64,000 bases of DNA from Trichuris trichiura (lineage: Eukaryota; Nematoda; Enoplea; Trichinellida; Trichuridae), in assembly GCA_037903355.1 (NCBI GenBank), contig JBAJFE010000058.1, positions 79,842 through 143,841 of the forward strand. Reading direction: 5' to 3'. Below are positions 10,962 through 22,146 of this stretch, piece after piece. Position 1 is the stretch's first letter. Every line of letters starts with the position of its first letter. The notes under the pieces are model-generated. The model was not told the origin of the DNA and made no database searches. It worked only from the letters and a program-made list of their open reading frames with translations. A program made the position numbers and the translations under genes.

Positions 10962-11559
10962 CATAGGTTCTCAAACTTTTTGCTCTATCGCCCCCCTGTG
11001 AACGTTCCTGACCGCTACTGCCCCCCAATTCTGATTGGTCAATTTTGATCGCGCTGATTGGCTGGAAGGTTGGACGTGGCATAGTCGGGAGGTTAGTAGG
11101 TTCTCAAACATTTCCCCCCGTCGCTCCCGATGGAAACATTTTTGCAAAACCGCTACTCGTGAGAACATTTTCCACAAAAAACTTCAACTCCTCGTCACCT
11201 GAAAGGCGTACTATACCACTCCTGCTTTTCCACCAACCACTTCACGATGTGAAAATTTCTGCCTGCCTTTCACATCTCTTGTCACATTTTTCAGGACATG
11301 GAGTCACATATGCAAGAAGCATTCATTAGCCTTTCCTGAAAAAAACAGTCAGTGCGCGTCTGTTTGTTTTCTTATGTACACCAAAAAGAATTGTAGTGAC
11401 AAGGAACCAGATTGAAGTGAAAGCGCTTAAGCGAGAAAATACAAAAGAAACTATAACGCAAGTTTGCGACTGCACATGAACGGACACTACTCAATGTGAT
11501 GGGTGTGCTTAATGCAGTACGAGCAAGTTGTCTACGTTTGGCTGCATCTTTATCATCAT

Positions 11560-13254
11560 CGGTCTAAGGTCGCCTCGATTCACTATGTCCAGCCGACTTC
11601 TCTCTTGCTACTTAGAAGCTTTGTAACTGCGCTAAATCCGCAATCTGCTAAATAAAACAATGGAAACGCAATAAGGATGTTTTCTACAGCAGCCCATAAC
11701 AGCGGAAACAGCTTCCTTATTTCGCTCTGTAGCCAAAAGTGCTGATATTCACTTTTCAATTTCACTTTCAGCTCTTCATTGCTTTGCAGTTCAGTCAGTT
11801 TTCCCTGCAATTCCATCTCCGCTTCACCGACGTTGGACACAGGGTCTATTGCCCACTGTGGAATTTTCAATTTAAGAATACCACTGAACCGTTCCGTGAA
11901 GTCAACGTGCAGCATTTCCAAGTGTTGTCAGTACACTTCAACTTCTTGTTCAGCGATGTCCTCTTCCTCCTTCAGTGCAGCTAGAAGAGGAAACTGATAG
12001 AACTCACTGGCCTGGAAATTTCGTTTGAAAATTGGCAATTTCGCGACGAAAGCAGATATAACTCCTTTAGTTTTAATCAGGTTTAAGTCACTGCCTTGGA
12101 GCTGCAAGTTTATTGCATTGAATTTGTAGTATATGTCTACCAGATACGCGATGTCCTTCTTGTTTTTCTTTAAATGTTCTCGTAGAGAAGGATTCACACA
12201 TCACAAAAGTTCTAGAACTGTGTCAAAGAGGCTGTAAAAGCGAGTTAAACAAGCACCCTTCGACAACCAGCGAACTTGAGTGTGAAATAACAGGCGATTG
12301 AAGTCTTCATCATTCTGTTCACCAAGCTGTCTGAATAATCCCTCATTCAGCGATTTACTTTTGATGGTATCAACCGCTGTAAGAGTGATCAGTTTAATCG
12401 TTCGCTCAGGCGTCTTGTGGCTAAATGCTGTCGGTGAAGGACGCAATGAACCGCCAGAAGGCCAGGAACGAGCTGCTTCAAATGTGCAAGAAAGCCGCGG
12501 TAGCAGCCCACCATCGACGGTGCTCCATCGCTTGCCACAGCAACTATGTTCGGCATAGGCATGTTTTTATCCTTGAAACATTTTTCTACAGCAAGGAAAT
12601 AGGGCTTCTTGTTTGGTATCTGTCTGCAACTGTGTGGCAAACAGCAGTTCCTGTACCAGGGCTTCATCCATTACGAATGTGACATAACCTATTAATAATG
12701 CTTCATTGTTAGGTAAGATCGATTCATCAAGCTGCAAAGAAAAATGCGTTGCTCTCAAGAAGTCGCATAGAGTGCATTCTACGTCGTTGCTCATTTCGTC
12801 AATCCTTCTTTGCACTGTGTCATTACTCAGAGGTATCCTTCCGATTATTTTAGTTGGTGACATGTGCAGTACAGTCTGGATAACTTCGCTAATCACGGGA
12901 AGCAACAGTGTTTCCCCAATGTTATGTGGCTTTCCAAATTTTGCAATCAGTAATGAAGTGGTATAAGACGCACGCAGGCCATCTTTATCTTTTTCTGGTG
13001 CCGGTGGCAACATACGCGGCAATATGTTCCTTGTACAAAATTTCTGGCGAAGCGACTGAAAGTAGCTGATGTTCTTGTCACGCATGTCTGGATGTACTCT
13101 ATTAATGTGGTCGTGTAGCCTCGACGGCTTCACAGATTCGTTCGAAACCACTACCACAAATCAAATACAAAGGTAGCCATTTATTCGCAGGTGACTGTGT
13201 AAAACCATACTTCAAATAGTCTGAGCTGTACTGCCTGTGTTTCTTTCATACTTC
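11560..13254 (-). pseudogene. hAT-Buster transposase (ZBED5/SCAND3-like), frameshifted
   Basis: Read on the minus strand from 13254. First a BED-type zinc finger region (YLKYGF ... SNESVKPSRLHDHINRVHP) broken by a frameshift near 13155. Then the block LSNDTVQRRIDEMSNDVE, the catalytic region with SLQLDESILPNNEALL, the VASDGAPSMVGCYRGFLA / HCVLHRQHLA segment, a TQVRWLSKGACLTRFYSL segment, and the dimerisation tail (LLWAAVENILIAFP ... FSAVTKLLSSKR) near 11700-11583. These blocks occur in this order in the vertebrate domesticated proteins ZBED5 and SCAND3/ZBED9, which derive from Buster hATs. At least four frame breaks or stops: not functional as is. Confidence 0.82.
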
Positions 13255-13611
13255 CGTCATTGAAAGAAGGCCACGAAATGATGGTTCTTGTCGTTGCTAT
13301 ATTAGAGGGCTGAGAAGTTGCGGCAACGATTCCGTTTATTTGCAGTAAACGGCAAGAACAAGAAACAAATATGTATGTATATTCACGAGTATGTCTTGTA
13401 CAATGGTAAAATGCCGTAAAATGTCGGCGGAACACGGCACACGGAACAGAAACAAAAATCCTCCGATGACGAAACAGGAACACGGAAGAACCCAAGCGGG
13501 AAGACTCACAGAAAGACTCTGCGCCCAGAAAGTATTAGCTTAAACACAAGGATGAACGACTAAGGTGACCACCAGGGTGCGAAAGGAATTTAGCTGACAG
13601 GTTGCCTCACC

Positions 13612-13882
13612 GGATTTTTTTAAATTCGTCTCCGCCAAAATTGGAGGAGGCACTTTCAGAGGAAGTCAAGTGAGGATTAAGAGCGCAATGGAACAAAGGA
13701 CCAGTGGACGTGAAGGAATGAAACAGTTGTGCATGGATTGCTGACACGCGGAACACAATGGACATACACACTATGTGTAAGCTTGTGCTAGGGCAGAATA
13801 GGATAAACTGTAAGCAATCCCCACTTGACCTCCTTTAAAGTCCCCGCCTCTACTTCTGGCGAGAACGAGTTAAGGAAGGCCC
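13612..13882. mobile_element. Merlin mini-element M4 inside hAT H1
   Basis: Inverted ends (left GGATTTTTTTAAATTCGTC, right reading backwards GGGCCTTCCTTAACTCGTTC) enclose 271 bp with the shared 'TTCAAAGGAGGTCAAGTGG'-like motif at each end. hAT-1 and hAT-2 retain pieces of the same terminus next to their transposase tail, which suggests the Merlin entered an ancestor of all three. Confidence 0.6.
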
Positions 13883-14041
13883 TTCTTACGCTGGTTTTTC
13901 TGACAGCCTTTTTGCGCTAGAGACAATTCTGCCAGAATTCCTCTTATGCGATTCTCAACGCCCCTGCATGGGTTTCCCATCGCCCCCTGTGCTTTCTCAT
14001 CGCCCCCTAGGGGGCGATATCGCCCACTTTGAGAACCTAGG

Positions 14042-15041
14042 CTTTATCGTATGAACCGACACATCATTTCCGTGTTCTTGTCATTTTCTCGCAGCGAGCG
14101 CGCCTATACGCGCGTTTGGTTGACAACGTTTGCTTGCGCACACCCTTCCGGCGTTTGAATCTGGTTTTTACCGACGACAAACGTTCAACGTTTCCAAGGC
14201 CGCCCGGATAGCCGGCCTGTTTTTACTCTTTTTCCGTTTCCGCCACGCGTGCGGCCGTGCTTTACTCTGCTTCGCGTTGCTTCTCCGTTATCGTCACCGT
14301 TCCGTTACTACCGTACAGTTACACATTAGCGTTTTTCTCTTGTATATCAGCCGTTCATTACTACGAAACGGCATCGTTGCTGAAACTTCGAGTGTTCTGA
14401 TGCAGCAACGACAAGCTCTGACCTCAAAACAAAGATTTTGTATATCACGAGAAAAACGTTTACTTTAGGAGCAGCTTGTACTACGCTGGCGTAACGTCTG
14501 GTAAGGCTACTGTAATTTCGCGCAGCCCCAACTATGACTCGAATTCGGCGCTTCACACACGTTGACGATACAACTTTACTACGAAAGAGTACATATACCG
14601 GACGTGGATACACGACTATCGCTGAGAAAGTGCGCTCTCTCTACGCTGGGTGAGGTGACCTATATGTAGAGGTCTTCGTTCCGCGACATCTGGTTTGCTT
14701 GATGTTTTTATTACTTGGACCACCTGCCCGGAGTGCCATTGCTTTACTTTTGCCGGCGCCCGGGTGGTCTCGCCAGTCTGCACATCTGGCTGCAGGGAGC
14801 GTCGCTGGAGCTCACCATCTGGCCAGACCGGAATCGCCTTTTGTCAGCAGCATCCGGGTGGTCTAAGCAGGCTGCCCATCTAGTCGAAGATGTCACTGTT
14901 CAGTCACAGCTACCTCTCCTTACAAGTCTGAAGATAACGGAGATATGATTAAACATGTTTTGGTCTATCGGTTGGCGTGCTGTTAGAGATTCCACCGTCT
15001 TTCCGGGAACTTTCTGAACGTCCCTCGTATACTTACATGTA
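14042..15041. other. No gene recognised
   Basis: Open frames of up to 112 codons on both strands resemble nothing I know. A segment near 14365-14440 (GGCATCGTTGCTG ... AGCAACGACAAG) resembles H1 sequence at 13290-13340 read backwards, so part may be an old hAT flank. Confidence 0.35.
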
Positions 15042-15238
15042 CAGGAAATTAGTTTTCTTATAACGGGAGTTTGGTCATTTGAAAATCCTGGGAAATCACG
15101 TGTTACATGAAATCGTGTTTTAAGAGGCACGTAAGATATAGGAAAATCCTGATTTGGTCTGCAGCATTAGAAAGATTGTTTCCTTAAACAACTATGAAAA
15201 AAAACCATCAATAAACTGCGTTGAAAAAGGAATTATTC

Positions 15239-15453
15239 TGTATCAGAGCTCTTGAAAACTGGGTGTTTTGTAACGGGTTGAATTTTCATGGTTGTAAGGT
15301 CTTCTACGGCTTTTCCCGTTTTTTCGTTGGTAGAGCAGTTGTTTCGACTCATCCATCCGTTGCTAGAGCAGTTGTTTTAGTTTAATTACAGATAACAGCA
15401 CAACGAAAAAACGGAAAAAACCGTAGAAGACCTTACAACCATGTATCAGAGCT
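15239..15453. mobile_element. 191-bp palindromic insertion with 12-bp TSD, PLE-like
   Basis: TGTATCAGAGCT flanks the insertion at 15239-15250 and 15442-15453. Inside, about 45 bp at 15288-15332 pair with 15396-15441 (GGTTGTAAGGTCTTCTACGG and its complement), with a loop holding a direct repeat (TAGAGCAGTTGTTT twice). The 12-bp duplication length matches the PLE palindrome at 49497-57184. No recognisable ribozyme remains. Confidence 0.65.
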
Positions 15454-15519
15454 ATTCATTCAGCCACTGCGCACGTGAACGTAGGAACCTCACAGGTTCT
15501 GAAGAACGTGTTTTTTCCT

Positions 15520-17194
15520 GGTTTTTACGCAGTCCTCCCGGCCAGAAGTAAGTGCAGCAACATCAAAGGAAAAACCCCAACGTAGATACGTCGTGAAATG
15601 GGATTAAGGGTACAATGGAACAATGGGGAAGATTAGCGCCGCAGCTGCACAATGCACGGATTATGGGACTAGCTGCACAACGGACACCTGAACAATGCCG
15701 TTTGGCGTTCCCCTTCCACTGCACTAACTAATGTACGTCGCACAGAGTAACGCGCATAAGGAAAGTAAACGTAAACACATTGCATACCATTCTCTGCGGC
15801 AGTGGGATAAGCGTAGGCGATGCATTTGATCAGGGCGAGTGCCACCTGAGAATGTCGCTGAGGATGGTGCCAAAAACGTTATCGGAAGCCCCTAATCGCT
15901 TCCTTCACATGAACTTGCAGAGGTGCAATGGAAGCGCGCTCCGACGCTTTCCACACCACCGAATGTTTCTCCACTTGGCCTGGACCCGCGAAGATTCAGC
16001 AAACTGCATATGCGCTTCATGACTTGGTCCACAAGGCTCACCGAGTGGTTTACTCGCACGTGTCTGTACGCCTCGCGAATGAAACACCACTACGCAATCT
16101 ATTCGTCCGTAATCATCGTAGAGCCAGGCTTTACATGCCTCCGTATGATGGACAGCAGGATCTCAGACGACTGTTCCACCACGGATACAACAAAGGGGTC
16201 ACCAGTTTTCCGGCATGCTCCTCCGAAGACCCACTGTTGTGGGTACTTCTTGCCTCTGCTGTACTTGCTCCTGGAGAACAGCGACTCGTCCAGCTTCACC
16301 GTTCTCGGCGACCCTCTTAGTTGCACCGGCGCTTCAGCTAAAACTTGCCGGAGGTATCTATCTGTTCTAGCGGACTGTGACACTCATCTCAATCCTGAAA
16401 AATGGAGAATGCCTACGGCAACAATACAAGGCACGCAGACCATTACTGAGCTCATCCTTACAAAATTTCGTCGAGCTGTTCCCTCGACTCCAAAAAAACA
16501 TAATTCTCACAGCCGTCTGTAACTTCGCTTTGTGCCAGGGGGTTGCAAAGGACACATTGCACTCTCTCGCTCAAAACGGCCACTCCGTTTAGTGCGCTTA
16601 CCTTCGAACCACGTCCCCGTGCGTATGGACACTTCTCTGCGGCAAGAACGCTTGAAGCAGCACCAGGCCATGGCGCTGCTCCCCAGACGCGTCGCCTCTC
16701 CGCAAAAGGTGAGCTCAGCCTTTCACTGTGCAGCAGCCCATTAGCGCGTAGGAATTTTACTGCCGCTTCTTCATCTTTCACTGCCTCGTAGAGCCACCGA
16801 ACGTTCTTTGAGGCAGGCATTACGGACAATGAGCTGTACGTCGTTTGCCAAAACGCAATGCGAATCAGACCGTTGACCCCTGATGTTCTGCGCGGGTCGC
16901 TAACTGCACCCTCTGCACACACCAATGCAGCTCCATCACTCCCCGGGCCAACAATTCATGCACAGGTGATTCACTCCTCCCCTTCACTCCTTTGCAGGGG
17001 TCACTAACAGGATCAGTAACACCTGCAACCGCAATTTCCTTGCAACCCAACGGAATTCTTCGGCAGGTGTTCAGTCAGTCGTAGTAACACGTCCCTCCTG
17101 TTGTTTCGTTAGTCCTACTTTACGACGTACCTGCGCTGCGGTTTTCCCTTTGATGTTGCCGCACTTCTAGTAAGGCGGACTGCGTGAAAACCCT
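15520..17194 (-). mobile_element. Merlin element M5
   Basis: Ends GGTTTTTACGCAGTC and, inverted, GGGTTTTCACGCAGTC; each is followed inwards by a GCAACATCAAAGG-type motif. TTTTTTCCT occurs on both sides (15511-15519, 17195-17203) as a 9-bp duplication. It carries both halves of a decayed transposase on the minus strand and is nested in Tigger E1. Confidence 0.8.
16099..16925 (-). pseudogene. Merlin transposase, decayed, in M5
   Basis: On the minus strand from about 16860: KDEEAAVKFLRANGLLHSE and a disrupted zinc ribbon, then (near 16540) LQTAVRIMFFWSRG, then 16383-16099 with ELDESLFSRSKYSRG and YPQQWVFGGACRKTGDPF up to SIIRRHVKPGSTMITDE. So D1 and D2 of the catalytic triad are present; the last third, with the catalytic glutamate, is not readable in frame. 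Several frame breaks. Same family as the copy at 10020. Confidence 0.8.
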
Positions 17195-17220
17195 TTTTTT
17201 CCTTTTATGGTAATGATATG

Positions 17221-17934
17221 CAGTAAAATCTCCCTAGTCGGAACCTCCATAATCCGAATCTCTCTCTGATCCGAACTCGTGGAAGAGAACAATAGAACGA
17301 CCGTATACATTAAAGCTAATTAGGCAACCTGTGCAAAACGGGCAGTCGCCTAGCGGCAACGGCTATAATGGCAGTAACCAACCTGCCAGCGGTCTTTTCG
17401 ATATACGTTAGGCTCGTACACGGTTCTGCCGAACTAATCCCGACCAATAATTTGATTGCAGCAAGGCGTTTCGAGACCTAAGTTCCCCAAATAAATAGAC
17501 GTGTGGATCAAAGACTTGGTATTTTCCAGTTGCAAAACACCACAATCTGTTCTCATGTAACGCAATGATCAGCCACTAACTCAATTTATTTTCCAGCCAA
17601 CAGAGCCGACTGGCAATTACGAATATGGAAAAATAAGTTCTTGGGAACTATTTCCATGCTGCTACACGGTACTGCGTCCACACCGTATAAGAAACTGGTT
17701 TCTGCTGGTCAATCGTTTATCTGAATCAGACGGACTTCGCTGCCCTCGTTATGCTATTCACCGCTTGCAGAGACTGACATCGCACTGTAGGCGTCAGGAA
17801 CGTGCATCTAAAATTGCATTACCTGCTTTTCTGTGGCCTACTGTGAGCCTCCTCCATAATCTGAATTTTTCCGTAATCTGAACTACCCCTCCCCCTCCCG
17901 CCTGGACGCGTTCAGATTGGGAAGGTTTTACTGT
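17221..17934. mobile_element. Family A pogo-like element, copy 3 (internally shorter)
   Basis: Ends CAGTAAAATCTCCC and, inverted, CAGTAAAACCTTCCC; internal 'CATAATCCGAAT' and 'TAATCTGAAC' motifs match family A at 37106-38292 in the opposite orientation. TA follows the right end; the left TA has become TG. No coding. It is 714 bp against 1187 bp for copy 2. Confidence 0.75.
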
Positions 17935-17936
17935 AT

Positions 17937-18290
17937 TAACTAGAGAACTTTTATGATAGAAGTTATTGTAGCGGGTGGAGTTCAAAGTGGCCTTCAGGAG
18001 AGACATGGCGTCATTTTTAGCATGTGGAAAGAGTTTCCTTCAGTCCTAAATTAAATGACCTCGTACTGAGAAAAAAATGGAGCGTTATTGGATTCGCTTT
18101 TTTTTAAATCTCGCCATCCTTAGTTACGGGTAAGCTGAGGCACTGTTAGACGTAGTAGGCAGCGCTTGCTCGTCCTCACAATGTTTCTTCGTTGCAGTAA
18201 AGTATAATTCCAGCTTCTTTTGTTTCGCGCATAGTCTTCTTTTGTACAGGACTTGCATACATTTCCACAAGTCAGCTTGGTTACTTTTTT
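17937..18290 (-). pseudogene. Tigger (E family) transposase 3' end, part 1
   Basis: Reverse-complement match to about 61940-62215 of the Tigger at 60625 (for example the segment TTCTTCGTTGCAGTAAAGTA, which is the end of its ORF read backwards). Only 3' coding and trailer are left; split from part 2 (19787-20060) by the mariner and PLE insertions. Confidence 0.65.
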
Positions 18291-18368
18291 GGCTATTTTT
18301 TACTGTTCTTGCATATAGCCATTGTCTTCGAGCTATTGCTCAGTAGTTATTCAATATGCTCAATAGTT

Positions 18369-19552
18369 ATTAGGCCTATCAGAAAGTTTTAGTTCATTAA
18401 GGCAGTTCATGTTCTTATATCCTGTTTTCCTTTGCCTGTTTGAGTTGTTGTGCATCAAAGTGTAGGTTGCATTCCGCGCTACCGAATCGTGCCTTTTATT
18501 AGACAGCAGTTTACAGTCTTCGTAAATTGCCGCGGTATAATCATGAGCATGGACGAGAGACTGAGACGTGCAGTTTTGCTTACGAGTTCAAATCTCAGCA
18601 GTCTCTAACACCAATGCTACATTTGTTCCAGGCAGTATCTCGCAATCGACAGCAATACATTCAAGAAATTCGCTAGCGGCTGCGGGAGCTTGGAAGTTCG
18701 GCCACGATCCGGTCGCTCTTCAAGCTTCGATAACAACGTCATGGAGCTGGCAGATTCAGACGCGTCTCAAACCCAAGATGAGGTGGCAATGAAGCCTGCT
18801 ATCAGTCAACAGGCAATTTGTGTCCACTTAAAGCAACTGGGGAAACTGGACAAGTGGGACTTTACAAACTGAAAGAGAAGCAGATGTTCAAACGACTTGT
18901 AGAAGTCTTGAATTACAACGAGACGAACCTATTTCTTGGCCAGATGGTCGCTGTAGACAATAAGTGCGTTTTGTCGGGCAATCAGCAGCAGTTGGGCTCA
19001 GATATAACAGGGAAAAAATTCCCAAACCGCCTGACGACGTAGGTCGTCTGGTGCCACTTCGAGATTATTCATTTCAAGTCTCTCAAACCTGGAAAATATG
19101 TAGATCATGATGGACCCTTATTGCTATCTGCTCGAAGCCGCTATGGGAAAGGCCGGCGCTGCCGAACAGGCGCTGAGTTACCCTCTTACAAAGCAATGCT
19201 AGACCGGACATCGCGAAAAAACGCTACAAGAAATCGTTGAATGGGTCACAGGGACTCTGCTTCACCCAAAATATTAACCAGACCTGCTGGCAACAGACTA
19301 TCACCTTTTTAAAAGCTTGGAACTTCGCCTGCGCAATAAAGTCTTTGCAAATCAGACTGGTCTGGGGAATGACATCGTCCAGTCTTCTGAATCTAAAAAA
19401 CCAGTTCTTTAAGCTCTAGGCATAAGTGCACTTGTTTCACGCTGGAAACGCTGCACTGATGCCTGTGGTTCTTACTTCTAGTAAAAATGTTTATATTAGC
19501 TCGAGTTATGAAATATTTTGATCAAATTATACTAAAACGTTTTGATATTGAA
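18369..19552 (+). mobile_element. Mariner element
   Basis: Degenerate inverted ends TTAGGCCTATCAGAAAG / CTAAAACGTTTTGATA. The length (~1.2 kb) and single transposase are typical of mariner. It interrupts Tigger E1 and is followed directly by a PLE fragment. Confidence 0.65.
18640..19490 (+). pseudogene. Mariner transposase (SETMAR-like), decayed
   Basis: In shifting frames the translation gives the mariner order: SGRSSSFDNNVMELAD, the second HTH ending QQAICVHLKQLGKLDKW, then LKEKQMFKRLVEVL, VAVDNKCVL at the place of the first catalytic D, a VVWCHFEIIHFKSLKPGKY block, and near 19290-19480 the C-terminal HLFKSLELRLRNKVFANQ-type block ending in VSRWKRCTDACGSYF. Several stops and frameshifts, so inactive. 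The C-terminal block is diagnostic of mariner. Confidence 0.8.
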
Positions 19553-19783
19553 ATATCTTAATTACGGATCTGATGTCCCGTTGATATGTACAGTAAATGA
19601 AAAGTTTTTTCTCTCCGGAGCTTTCGGGTCTGTCGCGACCCGTCTCCAGCGGTCAAATGATGTGTCGGTCGTTTATTGTACATATCAACGGGATATCGGA
19701 TCCGTAACAAAGATATTTCAATATGAAAACATATAGTCCCGTACAAAAACATTACATCTTCAAAACTTTCTGGTAGGATTTAA
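19553..19783. mobile_element. PLE-derived palindromic fragment
   Basis: Arms around GATGTCCCGTTGATATGTAC (19571) and its complement (19678-19693) flank a decayed hammerhead at 19615-19653 (minus strand; core CUGGAGA instead of CUGANGA, stem II intact, GAAAGCUCCGG intact). Same kind of unit as in RPA1 introns 5 and 8. Confidence 0.6.
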
Positions 19784-19786
19784 TAC

Positions 19787-20060
19787 CAGAGCATCTGATA
19801 GTTCAGCGATGGTCAGCCGCCGCGGGGGATCTTCCTTGTTTTCATTATTTTCATCATCGTCTGCTTCCTCTCTTCATCCCGCTTTCCCTGTAGCTCATTG
19901 GTGGTTAGCTCATTCTGTTGACAATTAACGCGCTGATATTCTGTTTCTTCAAAGCCTAGCCAGTTAAATGCAGCTTTCATGTAATTTAGAAAGATGCGTA
20001 ATATTTTTTAAATCACAGATCAGATCTGAGATCGATTTCCGCATTATGTTTAGCGGATCC
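19787..20060 (-). pseudogene. Tigger (E family) transposase, part 2
   Basis: Reverse-complement match to the acidic and proline-rich stretch of the ORF at 61150-62004 (61740-61820) and on. It continues part 1 after the inserted mariner and PLE. Broken by stops. Confidence 0.6.
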
Positions 20061-20410
20061 TGTGATTGTGGATGCCTATCCTTGCGTGTACGGTGGTTGA
20101 ATAATGAGCTCAGATACAGAACCAATTCTTCTTTCAACGCAGTTTATTTACGATTTTTTTCTTTGTTGTTTCTAAGCATACAATTTTCCTGATGCTTTGG
20201 ACCAAATCAAGATTTTCCTATACTTTACTTGTCTCTTATAAAGCGACTTCATGTTACGCGAGATTCCCCAAGACTTTCAAGTGACAAAATTCCCGTTACA
20301 AGAGAACTAAATACCTGAAGATATGCCTTTTTATAACGGGTCTTCGCAATGATGGAGATAATCGAAAAACAGCTTATTCTCCATTGAACTTATCCGGAAA
20401 ACGTAGCCAA

Positions 20411-20449
20411 TCGTAGCTTTCAGAAACCGTTTGTTTCCGTCGTCAGCGA
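20411..20449 (-). ncRNA. Hammerhead ribozyme motif, intact core
   Basis: Minus strand: stem I UCG/CGA, core CUGACGA, extra C, stem II GGAAAC/GUUUCU with loop AAACG, GAAA, palindromic AGCU, A as the base before the cleavage point. It lies in a ~200-bp PLE scrap (about 20330-20530) between Tigger E1 and the pogo gene. Confidence 0.7.
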
Positions 20450-20586
20450 TATCAGACATGAGCAAATTGTTAACGCCTGTAAAGGTCTTATAAAGGGCAG
20501 ATCAAGGAGCTAATGCGCAGCACCCACTCTGATTGATCAGAGTAGTCCACAGCTCACTGACCTCGACACCGCTGTCTCTGTTGTAG

Positions 20587-21622
20587 GATTCACTGTGGCA
20601 GATGTAGAACGCCTTTTTGATCTTTTTTTAGGGAAAAACAAAGGTTCTCCTAAGGCTGGCGGTCTCGAGCGTCAACAGCGTAAAATCAGACAGAAGATGA
20701 AAATTGCGCAGAAAATGCCTGTAGATTTGGAGGATAAGCTGCGTGACTTCCGGCGGTAAGTTTACACGTCTCTTTTTTGAAGAAGCATAGCGTGCCATCC
20801 CGAAATAAGCAAAAGTCGAAGCCGTGTTTCGTAGAAGAAATGAAACCGTACTCTATCTAACGAAATTGTATTTCCAGGCATGTCAGTAATCTGAGAAGGA
20901 AAAATGAGTTTTTATTGGGCAACATCGGTAATATGGATGAAACGCCAATATTTTTCGATATGATTGGCAATAGAACAGTGGACAGTAAAGGCACAAGGTC
21001 TATTCTAGTGAACAGCACTGGACATGAAAGAACTCACTTCACGGTAGTGCTGTCGTGCCTATCTAATGAAACGAAGCTGAAGCACATGGTCATGTTTAAG
21101 AGGAAAAGGATGCTAAAGGAGAATTTTCCTTCTGGCGCCTTTGTCCACTTTCATGAGAAAGGCTGGATGGAAGAACAGGGTGTAAGACGGTGGATTGACA
21201 ACATCTGGAGGAAAAGACCTGGGCATAGTAAGAGCAGAAGCTTACTGGTGTGGGACTCATTCCTAAGTCACGTAGCTGAAGCAATAAAATCACATTTAGG
21301 CTAATGCGAAATAAAAACAGCCGTGATTCCTGGTGGGCTTACATCTGTTCTGCAGCAGCCGGACGTCTGCATTAATAAGCCCTTTAAAGACTACATGCAA
21401 GAAGAGTGGAAAGAATGGATGGCGAACGGGCAGAAGATGTACACAGCCAGCGGACGAATGCGAGCTCCATCGCTCAGCTTGCTGTGTCAATTCATTATAA
21501 GGGCATGGAGCAAAGTAAAAACGGAGACTGTTATAAAGTCTTTCCAAAAGTGCTCCATTTCTGCCCTGTTGGAGGACACAAAAGACGACCAACTGCCAAA
21601 CAGTAACCAAGAGCACTGTTAG
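20587..21622 (+). pseudogene. Pogo-type DDE_1 transposase, one in-frame stop, one intron
   Basis: The frame begins within TVADVERLFDLFL and runs to KLRDFRR, then a 122-bp GT-AG intron (20756-20877) leads into HVSNLRRKNEFLLGNIGN. The three catalytic aspartates are recognisable: NMDETPIFFD, LLVWDSFLSH, and LQQPDVCINKPFKDYM. The block AVIPGGLTSVLQQPDV is typical of pogo-group transposases (HTH_CenpB-DDE_1) found across animals. A TAA at 21302-21304 sits in frame between SHLG and CEIKTAVIPGG; otherwise the reading is open to TAG after NSNQEHC. The N-terminal DNA-binding part is not clearly visible upstream. Distinct from the Tigger E family in this window. Confidence 0.82.
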
Positions 21623-21974
21623 CTTTACCGTTTTGGCACTGCACTTAATGTTTTCGGCATCATGTATCCTTTCTTTCCGCTTCTACAATCTGTTCATTCG
21701 TGTTTTACATGCAACAGTTGTAATAGACGTCCAACAAACCTATTCAACCTAATTCATTTCTCGTAGCCTACGCAGTGCTCTACAACGCGCGCTAAGCGGC
21801 AGCTGATCAGTTTTTGCGTTGAAGTTGAGGCAAGGCAGTTTCAATTGAATGGCCGATTAGCATTCACGGAAAATTGACCAATCAGAGTTGATCTAGACTT
21901 GAGCAATGAGCGTCGTCGTTGCTGGGCCAATCATTACCAACCTTCGCTAACGTAGGAGTTCTTATACGCGGTAA
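21623..21974. other. No feature recognised
   Basis: Trailer of the pogo element and unique sequence; no inverted end could be assigned with confidence. Confidence 0.35.
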
Positions 21975-22146
21975 TATAGGTATCTTCTTGCTACGATTCA
22001 CGTACAATATGGTTATCGCATTATGAAAAATAACCTCCCACAATCACATTTCACTGAGTCTCGCATCCATGTGCGGTTGCCCAAACGCGTGGGCGGAAAA
22101 TGGTCTCCGGGCCGCATCCAGCCAGCGGGCCGGACGTTCCCCACCC
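21975..22146. mobile_element. hAT family B terminal fragment
   Basis: Matches the last 160 bp of the element ending at 58797 (TATGAAAAATAAC ... GGACGTTCCCCACCCCT). Left part absent. A short extra segment lies between the GGGCC blocks. Confidence 0.7.

Larger units (their letters stand above)
10962..14041 (-). mobile_element. hAT-Buster-type element H1 (longest copy of its family)
   Basis: The left end CATAGGTTCTCAAAC and right end TTTGAGAACCTAGG (inverted) match hAT-1 and hAT-2. The inside carries a full-length though decayed transposase on the minus strand and, at 13612-13882, a Merlin mini-element. Flanking octamers do not match (CTGTGGGC, CTTTATCG) and the Merlin gene cut on the left does not resume on the right, so a deletion or rearrangement happened at one side. 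Confidence 0.8.
15042..20317 (-). mobile_element. Tigger/pogo-like element E1, palindromic ends, five nested insertions
   Basis: The ends read CAGGAAATTAGTTTTC (15042) and, inverted, CAGGTATTTAGTTCTC (20317). About 200 bp inside each end match the 3' end of the Tigger at 60625-62528, in opposite orientations, so both arms come from the same end. Between them lie pieces of the Tigger C-terminal coding on the minus strand (17940-18290, 19787-20060). Collinearity shows that the intervening blocks (15251-15441, 15520-17194, 17221-17934, 18369-19552, 19553-19783) are later insertions. TA precedes the left end; the right TA has decayed. Confidence 0.75.

Noticed and set aside
9363..17194. IS1595-type transposases as bacterial contamination or horizontal transfer
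   Set aside because: Copies contain spliceosomal introns, 8-9-bp duplications and are nested in eukaryotic elements; they belong to the eukaryotic Merlin superfamily.
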